Shown piece after piece: positions 21,947 to 27,483 of a DNA stretch of 32,178 nucleotides. The stretch lies in NCBI RefSeq assembly GCF_020740895.1, contig NZ_JAILXP010000029.1:1-32178 (forward strand), written 5' to 3'. The first letter of the stretch is position 1. Each line of letters starts with the position of its first letter. This DNA comes from Streptomyces sp. UNOB3_S3. Its GTDB lineage: Bacteria > Actinomycetota > Actinomycetes > Streptomycetales > Streptomycetaceae. A model generated the notes under the pieces. The model had not been told where the DNA came from and searched no databases. It worked only from the letters and a program-made list of their open reading frames with translations. Made by a program: the position numbers and the translations under genes.

Positions 21947-22354
21947 TCAGCCAAACCGTTTCATCTGATCATTCTTCCTACGATCGGGGTACCCGGAGGC
22001 CACCTCGGTCCCTTCGGGGGCCAGCAGGAAGACATTGGTGTCGACCCGGTGCATGGCACTGCCCAGCCCGAAGACGACACCGCTGGAGAAGTCGAGGATG
22101 CGCTTGGCCACGTCGGTGTCGGCGCTCGTGAGGTCGAGCAGCACCGGGACACGGGCGATCAGGTGCTCGGCGACCTCGCGGGCGTCCGCGAAGACCTGCA
22201 CCCGGAGCACGACGAGCCGTCGCTGCTTCTCCGCGGGCTCCTCCTCGGGCAGGGCCCGGTGGTCGGGCCAGGACGGCCATGCCTGGTGGCCCCTCAGCGG
22301 GACGACCTCGGCAAGCCCCTCCCACTGCTCATCGGTGGCCTCGGACCGGTTCAC
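21947..22354 (-). CDS. SepF-family cell division protein paralogue
   Basis: 135 residues from GTG 22354, preceded by GGAGGGG. The conserved SepF core is complete: RVQVFADAREVAEHLIARVPVLLDLTSADTDVAKRILDFSSGVVFGLG...VDTNVFLLAPEGTEV. SepF polymerises and ties FtsZ to the membrane. The N-terminal amphipathic membrane-anchor helix of full SepF is not obvious, and the protein is shorter than the dcw-cluster SepF (about 200 residues). It is therefore probably one of the extra SepF-like copies streptomycetes carry. Leads a three-gene run with the ATPase and MazG genes. Confidence 0.85.
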   Translation of the reverse strand: MNRSEATDEQWEGLAEVVPLRGHQAWPSWPDHRALPEEEPAEKQRRLVVLRVQVFADAREVAEHLIARVPVLLDLTSADTDVAKRILDFSSGVVFGLGSAMHRVDTNVFLLAPEGTEVASGYPDRRKNDQMKRFG

Positions 22355-22398
22355 CGGATCACCCCTCCGGGGAACGTGCTGGGTATGTACATCCCGCG

Positions 22399-22404
22399 AT
22401 TCTA
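22399..22404 (-). promoter_or_regulatory. -10 element for the sepF-like operon
   Basis: Minus-strand TAGAAT matches five of six -10 consensus bases, about 45 bp before the GTG start. A -35 is weak: TAACGG, or TTGGGC at 20 bp spacing. Confidence 0.35.
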
Positions 22405-22495
22405 GGGATAAAAACCCCCGTTAGGCCCAATGACACGCGCCCCGAGGGGGCCGATCGGCCCAAGGACCCGGCTCCTCGGCCCATCGTCGGCGAAA

Positions 22496-22527
22496 CGATA
22501 CGTATCGCCTCGATCACTCGCTACACT
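22496..22527 (+). promoter_or_regulatory. Palindromic operator and -10 of TetR gene; probable leaderless start
   Basis: CGATACGTATCG (22496-22507) is a perfect 12-bp palindrome covering the expected -35 region. TACACT (22522-22527) is a good -10 and ends 8 bases before ATG 22536. No ribosome site is present. The arrangement fits a leaderless, self-repressed TetR gene. Confidence 0.5.
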
Positions 22528-22535
22528 CCTGTGTC

Positions 22536-23132
22536 ATGCCCGACAAGACAGCACCCGACGCCGCCCGGCGCAGCCAGCGCTCACGCCAGGCGATCTGCGA
22601 GGCCGCCCTCTCCCTCGTGGGCGAGACCGGCTACGACAAACTGACGATCGAGGGAATCGCGGCGCGCGCCGGCGTCGGCAAGCAGACGATCTACCGCTGG
22701 TGGCCGTCCAAGGGCGCCGTCCTGCTCGACGCCTTCACCGAGACCGCGGAGGCCGGCGCGGGCACGTTGCCCGACACCGGCGACCTCGCGACGGACCTCA
22801 AGGCCGTGCTGCGGGCGACGGTCGACGAGTTCAACAACCCGGCGTTCCAGGCCCCGTACCGCGCGCTCTACGTGGCCATGGTGAACGACTCCGAGGTCTC
22901 CGCCGGTTTCACGAGCAAGGTGATGGAACCGGGCACCCAGGCCTACGTCGACCGGATCCGCGCCGCACAGGACGCGGGGGAAGTCGCCGAGGACGTCGAC
23001 CCGCGCCTGGCCGCAGAGCTGATCCTCGGCCCCTTCGCCCAGCGCTGGCTGCTGCGGAGCCAGCCGCTGACGCATGCGTTCGCCGACAGCCTCGTCGACA
23101 TGGCCCTCGCCGGGCTGCGTCCCCGGGCCTGA
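22536..23132 (+). CDS. TetR-family transcriptional regulator
   Basis: 198 residues. HTH at about 38-60 (LTIEGIAARAGVGKQTIYRWW followed by PSKGAVLLDAF). The C-terminal domain (FQAPYRALYVAMVNDSEV...LAAELILGPFAQRWLLRSQPL) resembles the TetR_C_11/C_16-like regulators common in actinobacteria. The perfect palindrome upstream suggests autorepression. The RNA methyltransferase gene starts 32 bases after its stop on the same strand and may be co-regulated, although that gene also has a -10-like sequence of its own. Ligand unknown. Confidence 0.88.
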   Translation: MPDKTAPDAARRSQRSRQAICEAALSLVGETGYDKLTIEGIAARAGVGKQTIYRWWPSKGAVLLDAFTETAEAGAGTLPDTGDLATDLKAVLRATVDEFNNPAFQAPYRALYVAMVNDSEVSAGFTSKVMEPGTQAYVDRIRAAQDAGEVAEDVDPRLAAELILGPFAQRWLLRSQPLTHAFADSLVDMALAGLRPRA

Positions 23133-23164
23133 ACCGCCACGCATAACAGTACGATCGGTACGCG

Positions 23165-24007
23165 ATGCTGAACCATATTGCGCGGTACCTGCGCTGCCCC
23201 CACTGCACTGCCCCCCTGGCCATGGAGGACCGTACGCTCGCCTGCTCGAACGGCCACTCCTTCGACGTGGCGAAGCAGGGCTATGTGAACCTCCTGCCCG
23301 GGGCGGTCAAGTACAGCGCCGACACCCGGGAGATGGTCGACGCCCGCGCGGAGTTCCTGGGCGCCGGCCACTACGCCCCCATCGCCGACGCGCTGGTCGC
23401 TCTGGCCCACGAGACGGCCGACTCGCGAGCCGCGGGGTGCGTGGTCGACATCGGCGGCGGCACAGGCTACTACCAGTCCCATGTCATGGACGCCTTCCCC
23501 GAGGCGGAGGGAGTCCTCCTCGACATCTCGAAGTTCGCCGCCCGCCGCGCCGCCAAGGCGCACGCGCGCATCGGCGCCGTGGTGGCCGATGCCTGGCAGG
23601 CGCTGCCGCTCCGGGACGCCTCCGCCGCGCTCGTCGTCAACACCTTCGCCCCGCGCAACGGTCCCGAACTCCGCCGGATCCTCCACCCTCAGGGCACCCT
23701 CCTGGTCGTCACCCCCCGCCCGGACCACCTGGGGGAGCTGATCGACGTCCTGGGCCTGATGCGCGTGGACGAGCGCAAGGACCAGCGCCTCTCCGACCAG
23801 ATGGCCCCGCACTTCTCGACCACGACCTCGCGCGCCCTGACGACGACCATGACGCTGGACCACCACGCCCTGGCCCAGCTGGTCGGCATGGGTCCCAACG
23901 CCTGGCACCGCGACGGCGAGGCCCTGGCGGCACGGATCGCGGCGCTCCCGGAGCCGTACGAGGTCACGTTGTCGGTCACGCTGACGGCGTACCGGCCGCT
24001 GGCCTGA
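23165..24007 (+). CDS. RlmA/TlrB-type 23S rRNA (guanine-N1)-methyltransferase
   Basis: 280 residues. N-terminal zinc finger C11-x2-C14...C27-x3-H31, spaced as in E. coli RlmA, and the following GYVNLLPG segment. SAM-binding domain with VVDIGGGTGYYQSHV (about 97-111) and NTFAPRN in the catalytic region. RlmA-type enzymes methylate G745 (Gram-negative) or G748 (Gram-positive, as in TlrB of the tylosin producer) in helix 35 of 23S rRNA. G748 methylation affects macrolide binding at the exit tunnel. This copy could be the housekeeping enzyme or a resistance gene. The adjacent TetR hints at inducible expression. TACGAT ends 9 bases before ATG, so a leaderless message is possible. Confidence 0.85.
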   Translation: MLNHIARYLRCPHCTAPLAMEDRTLACSNGHSFDVAKQGYVNLLPGAVKYSADTREMVDARAEFLGAGHYAPIADALVALAHETADSRAAGCVVDIGGGTGYYQSHVMDAFPEAEGVLLDISKFAARRAAKAHARIGAVVADAWQALPLRDASAALVVNTFAPRNGPELRRILHPQGTLLVVTPRPDHLGELIDVLGLMRVDERKDQRLSDQMAPHFSTTTSRALTTTMTLDHHALAQLVGMGPNAWHRDGEALAARIAALPEPYEVTLSVTLTAYRPLA

Positions 24008-24057
24008 GAGACCCCGTACGACAATGGCCTTCGTCACGACCACCGTCGCCTTCCACC

Positions 24058-24885
24058 TCATCCGGCCTCCCCGAACACCCGCCGGGCCGCCCTCCGCCAG
24101 CGGTTCGCCGGGAGGGCGGGGCGAAGAGCCGCCAAGGCCCCGCAGTACTTGGTGAAGACGGCCGGGCGCACACCATGGGCGTGCAGCAGCCGGTCGACGT
24201 CGCTGAGATGGCTCGCCGACTTCGTCTCGACGAGGACGAGCGCGGCGTCACCGTGTACGGCACGTCCCGTGCTCGGGTCGCCGCAGACCAGGCTCACGTC
24301 ACAGGTGATGCGCTCGCCGTCGGCCACCAGGGTCGTGCGCAGATAATCCGTGGTGAGGGAAGGGGACAGGGTCGTGGGCGCCTCGATGCCATGGGTCCGC
24401 TGCAGGGTCTCGGCGAGATACGCGCGGCAGTGGGGGTCGAGCGGGGTGTCCACGCCGGTCAGAGGGCGGCGGTGTTTGACCGTGGCACCGCGTCTCCCCT
24501 TGAGTTTGATCTCGAATTGCCGCTCCCCCGAGTCCTCGTACACCCGCTCACGGATCTTGAAACGGAGCCGGCGGCCCTGGCGGTGGTCGTGGAAGGAGCC
24601 GAGTCCCGGGGTGTCGTAGTAGACGGAGTGATAGCGGAAGGCTCGACGCCCGCCGATGGCCAGCGCCCGGAAGGGGCCACCCGGTCGCCGGGAATCCGTC
24701 AGGCGGCCGGCCACGCTCAGGAAGACCGGTGCGGGGACGAGGTACTTGCGGTCGAAACGGGTGAGCAGCTGAGCCCGTTCGTTCACCTCGGCCAGGGAGA
24801 TGGGTGCCGCGGTCTGCGCTGCCAGGACGACGGCCCGAGCTGCTGTCATGGGTGCTGTCACGTGGGCTGCCATGGCGGCGGTCAC
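24058..24885 (-). CDS. VTC-domain protein (polyphosphate polymerase-like)
   Basis: 275 residues from GTG 24885, overlapping the DUF4956 stop as GTGA. ATG at 24873 is an alternative. VTC tunnel motifs: RFDRKYLVP near the start, YHSVYYDTPGLGSFHDHRQGRRLRFKIRERVY, FEIKLKGRRGATVKHR, LVLVETKS. The basic and acidic residues match the fold of yeast Vtc4, which makes polyphosphate from ATP, and bacterial members usually sit beside DUF4956 and CotH genes. Activity of bacterial copies is mostly untested. The DUF4956 partner is present; no CotH gene is in the window. Convergent with the rRNA methyltransferase gene, 50 bp apart. Confidence 0.85.
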   Translation of the reverse strand: MTAAMAAHVTAPMTAARAVVLAAQTAAPISLAEVNERAQLLTRFDRKYLVPAPVFLSVAGRLTDSRRPGGPFRALAIGGRRAFRYHSVYYDTPGLGSFHDHRQGRRLRFKIRERVYEDSGERQFEIKLKGRRGATVKHRRPLTGVDTPLDPHCRAYLAETLQRTHGIEAPTTLSPSLTTDYLRTTLVADGERITCDVSLVCGDPSTGRAVHGDAALVLVETKSASHLSDVDRLLHAHGVRPAVFTKYCGALAALRPALPANRWRRAARRVFGEAG

Positions 24886-25514
24886 ACCGGCTCGCAGGCG
24901 GGTGCGACCCGGAGCCCCATCAGGGCCTCCGCGCCGAGGTAGGCGCCCTCGTCCGGGTCGGGCTCGCGGTACCGGACGTCGACGACCATCAGGTCGCGGA
25001 CGTAGTCCACCTCCGTGATCGTCCACCGCAGTGGCTCGCCCAGCCGCCTGGCCAGGTCGGTCCGGAGCGCGACGGGGTCACGGTGCACCCGGTCGAGAGT
25101 GACGACGGCGCGGCGTGAGCGGGCCAGAAGCCAGTGGCTGTCGGCGGCCCAGAGGACGAGGAGCAGCACCGCGCTCAGCCCGGCCTTCACCGGGACCATC
25201 ACCTCCGGCAGCCCGCAGACGAGGCCGAGGACGAGCGTGGTGAAGTAGTACGCGACGTCCTCCTGCTGCACCGCGTCCGAGCGCAGCCGCACGATCGACA
25301 GCACCCCGAAGAGCCCGAAGCCGAGCGCGGCCGCTCCTCTGCCGCCCACCGTCGCCAGGGCCGCGACGACGGTGAACAGCCCGGTGTTCAGGGCCAGGTA
25401 GGCCGGTACGAGGTCACGGCGGCGATGCCGCGGATAGTAGATCGCGAAGGCCAGCAGACAGACAGCAGCGAGGTCCAGCGCCAGGCCGGCGACGATGTGC
25501 CGTAGAGCGTCCAT
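24882..25514 (-). CDS. DUF4956 membrane protein
   Basis: 210 residues from ATG 25514, with GGGAG seven bases upstream. Hydrophobic segments near residues 5-25, 35-60 (AYLALNTGLFTVVAALATVG) and 95-130 (YYFTTLVLGLVCGLPEVMVPVKAGLSAVLLLVLWA) form the membrane part. Between them is the conserved ALGFGLFGVLSIVRLRSDAVQQEDVAYYF, the DUF4956 hallmark. A soluble C-terminal domain (VTLDRVHRDP...ITEVDYVRDLMVVDVRYREP) follows. The family regularly pairs with VTC-domain proteins, as here, and is thought to act with them at the membrane. Divergent from the Crp gene; a long dyad lies between. Confidence 0.85.
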   Translation of the reverse strand: MDALRHIVAGLALDLAAVCLLAFAIYYPRHRRRDLVPAYLALNTGLFTVVAALATVGGRGAAALGFGLFGVLSIVRLRSDAVQQEDVAYYFTTLVLGLVCGLPEVMVPVKAGLSAVLLLVLWAADSHWLLARSRRAVVTLDRVHRDPVALRTDLARRLGEPLRWTITEVDYVRDLMVVDVRYREPDPDEGAYLGAEALMGLRVAPACEPV

Positions 25515-25567
25515 GATTCGCTCCCTCTCGGGTCGGAAGGAGCACAGACGATAGGCCCACCGGGATC

Positions 25568-25597
25568 GAACATGTTTTCCCTTGTGGAAAAACGTTC
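25568..25597. promoter_or_regulatory. 30-bp near-perfect dyad between DUF4956 and Crp genes
   Basis: GAACATGTTTTCC (25568-25580) and GGAAAAACGTTC (25586-25597) are complementary except for an AT/G difference and one base offset, around CTTGT. It is AT-rich in a GC-rich context and lies midway between two divergent genes. It does not resemble the Crp consensus. Confidence 0.5.
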
Positions 25598-25696
25598 TTG
25601 CGGGGAGGCCCGGGGCGAATAGTTGTGGCGTGCGGTACAAGTCTGCCCTGATATTCCGGCGGCAGCGAAAGCCGAATGGGGTGGGAGATGCCAGTG

Positions 25697-26380
25697 ATGA
25701 AGTTCGAGGACCGCGTTCCCTTCGTGGTACGGCTGGAGGCCGAGGACCGGCAGGCGCTGTTCGAGAGCGGTACCCCTCTCGCCTTCGCGGCGCGACAGGT
25801 ACTACTGCATGAGCACGAGCCTTCGGCGCACGTGCTGATCCTGCTCTCCGGCTGGACGAAGGTGGTCTCGGCGGCCGCCAACGGCTACGAGGCGCTGCTG
25901 GCCCTACGGGGCCCGGGTGACATCGTCGGGGAAGGAGCCGTGCTCACCGGGCGCCCCAGGGGAGCGACCGTGACGGCGCTGGGGCGGGTCGAGACCCTGG
26001 CGATCAACGCGGAACAGTTCAGCGGCCTTCTCGACGAACGGCCGGGCATTTCCCGCAAATTGCTGGCACTGGCCGCCGACCGCATGCGCGACAGCGACCG
26101 CCGAAGGGTTCAGTACGCGGCCCTGAACGTGCAGGAACGGCTCGCCCTGCTGTTGCTGGAGCTGATCGACAGCCACGGGGAGGATACGGAGGACGGGGTG
26201 CAGCTGACGCCCGGGCTCACCCAGAGCGAACTGGCCGGTTCGGTGGGCGCCTCCCGGGAAGCGGTGGCCCGGCTGCTCAAGGGGTTGCGGGAGCGCGGCA
26301 TCGTGCGCACCGGGCGGCGGGGCCTGGTGGTGGTGCGGCCGGAAGTACTGCGGAGGATGGCATGCCAGGGCGACCGGTGA
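25697..26380 (+). CDS. Crp/Fnr-family transcriptional regulator
   Basis: 227 residues from ATG 25697, with GGGAG nine bases upstream; in-frame starts at 25676, 25688 and 25694 are possible. Residues 10-110 are a cyclic-nucleotide-binding beta roll. The phosphate-binding cassette GDIVGEGAVLTGRPRGATVTA keeps the Glu (E79) and Arg (R88) that hold ribose and cyclic phosphate in CRP. The C-terminal winged helix has LTQSELAGSVGASREAVARLLKGLRERG. No iron-sulphur cysteines, so it is Crp-like rather than FNR-like. It precedes a nucleotidyl cyclase gene whose promoter holds a Crp-type box, so it is probably the sensor of that cyclase's product. Confidence 0.9.
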   Translation: MKFEDRVPFVVRLEAEDRQALFESGTPLAFAARQVLLHEHEPSAHVLILLSGWTKVVSAAANGYEALLALRGPGDIVGEGAVLTGRPRGATVTALGRVETLAINAEQFSGLLDERPGISRKLLALAADRMRDSDRRRVQYAALNVQERLALLLLELIDSHGEDTEDGVQLTPGLTQSELAGSVGASREAVARLLKGLRERGIVRTGRRGLVVVRPEVLRRMACQGDR

Positions 26381-26421
26381 GAGGCGTCCGGCACCGTGCG
26401 AACGGGCCCGGGCACAAGTGT

Positions 26422-26460
26422 CGCTGTGTGTACGTGGTCACACAGCGAGTGTGCTAGGTT
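26422..26460 (+). promoter_or_regulatory. Crp-type operator and -10 in the cyclase promoter
   Basis: CGCTGTGTG (26422-26430), N8, CACACAGCG (26439-26447) is a perfect 9-bp dyad. At the same centre TGTGT-ACGTGG-TCACA (26427-26442) differs from the CRP consensus TGTGA-N6-TCACA at one base. TAGGTT (26455-26460) is a fitting -10 with no good -35. The site overlaps where the -35 would be, so the Crp-like protein could activate or block this promoter. Confidence 0.7.
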
Positions 26461-26544
26461 CCATCGCCTCAAACTCCCTCCCGGTGGCATCTTTTGGGTG
26501 TCAAGACGGCCTTCACCGGCCCATCTCTCCAGCGGAAGGCGGCC

Positions 26545-27483
26545 ATGCGCGAGCCTGTCAACCGGACCATCCTGCTCCTCGACATCGAGCGGTTCAGCCG
26601 CCGCGACGACGTGGTGCAGGCCGCGCTCCGACGCACTCTGAACACGGTCGTGGACCAGTTACTGGGGGCGGCGGGCGTGGAGGCCACCCAGCAGTACCGG
26701 GAGGACCGCGGTGACGGGCTGATCGTCCTCATCAGCGGCGACGTGGCCAAGACCGCCGTCCTGCGCTCGCTCCTCACCGTCACACCCGAACTCCTCCACG
26801 ACCACAACCGGCTGGCCTCGAGCAGCGCGCAGATGCGGCTGCGCATGGTGCTCGCCGCGGGAGAAGTCGCCCACGACCCCCAGGCCGGCACCACCGGGGG
26901 ACTCGTCGGGCACGACCTCAACCAGGCGTTCCGGCTGCTCGACTCGGACGCCCTGCGCAAAGCCCTCGCCGGACGGCCGGACCAAGGCTGCGTCCTGGCC
27001 GTCAGCGACCCGGTCTACGAAGGGATCGTCCGCCACGGCCACCACGGGGTACGGCCGGAGCTCTTCCGGCGCACGGAAGTGGCGGTCAAGGACGGTGTGC
27101 TGTCCGCCTGGATCCATCCCGGCGGGATGCTGTCGGTGCCGGATTCGGCAGAGGCAGGAGCAGGGACAGGGGCACATTCACAGGCACAGGAAACGGCGGC
27201 GAGTGAGCCGCGCCCCACGTCCGGCCGGTCCCAGCAGGAGCAGCGCGGTGGCGCGGTCTTCCACTTCCATGACGCCCCGGTGATCCACGGCTCGCTGGTC
27301 GTCGGAGACCAGCACGGGGTCAGCAGCGGTCAGGTGACCGGCCATGTGATCCTCGGCGGATCCTTCGCCGAGCCACCCGTCGCCCCGCGCGCCCACGACG
27401 CCCGGCCCGAGAACGCGAACCGGTCCGGGAACAGGGACCGGTCCGAGATCGCGAACCGGTCCGAGAACGGGGACCGGTCGTGA
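26545..27483 (+). CDS. Class III nucleotidyl cyclase with C-terminal glycine-rich motif
   Basis: 312 residues from ATG 26545, preceded by GGAAGG. Residues 7-210 form a class III cyclase-like domain: metal-binding D13 (LLLDIERFS) and D57 (RGDGLIVLI), RMVLAAGEV core strand, and transition-state N126 and R130 (DLNQAFRLL). Substrate (ATP, GTP or a pyrimidine nucleotide as in PycC) cannot be decided. After a Gln/Ala/Ser linker, residues 249-272 carry GDQHGVSSGQVTGHVILGG, shared with the next protein. The tail is four 6-residue repeats (ENANRS-like). One TTA codon (residue 39). Its stop overlaps the next start as GTGA. Likely the signal generator of a defence-like operon controlled by the upstream Crp. 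Confidence 0.8.
   Translation: MREPVNRTILLLDIERFSRRDDVVQAALRRTLNTVVDQLLGAAGVEATQQYREDRGDGLIVLISGDVAKTAVLRSLLTVTPELLHDHNRLASSSAQMRLRMVLAAGEVAHDPQAGTTGGLVGHDLNQAFRLLDSDALRKALAGRPDQGCVLAVSDPVYEGIVRHGHHGVRPELFRRTEVAVKDGVLSAWIHPGGMLSVPDSAEAGAGTGAHSQAQETAASEPRPTSGRSQQEQRGGAVFHFHDAPVIHGSLVVGDQHGVSSGQVTGHVILGGSFAEPPVAPRAHDARPENANRSGNRDRSEIANRSENGDRS
27289..27360 (+). repeat. Copy 1 of duplicated 72-bp glycine-rich motif coding segment
   Basis: Encodes cyclase residues 249-272. It matches 27723-27794 at 62 of 72 bases and 21 of 24 residues. Confidence 0.85.
27409..27480 (+). repeat. Four tandem 18-bp repeats at the 3' end of the cyclase gene
   Basis: Units start at 27409, 27427, 27445 and 27463. The first is GAGAACGCGAACCGGTCC; all end in ACCGGTC. 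Units 1 and 3, and 2 and 4, are most alike, so a 36-bp higher-order period exists. Each encodes six residues (ENANRS, GNRDRS, EIANRS, ENGDRS). The last unit runs into the start codon of the next gene. Confidence 0.9.

Noticed and set aside
27409..27480. CRISPR array from the 18-bp repeats
   Set aside because: Units are contiguous without spacers and in frame with the cyclase coding sequence.
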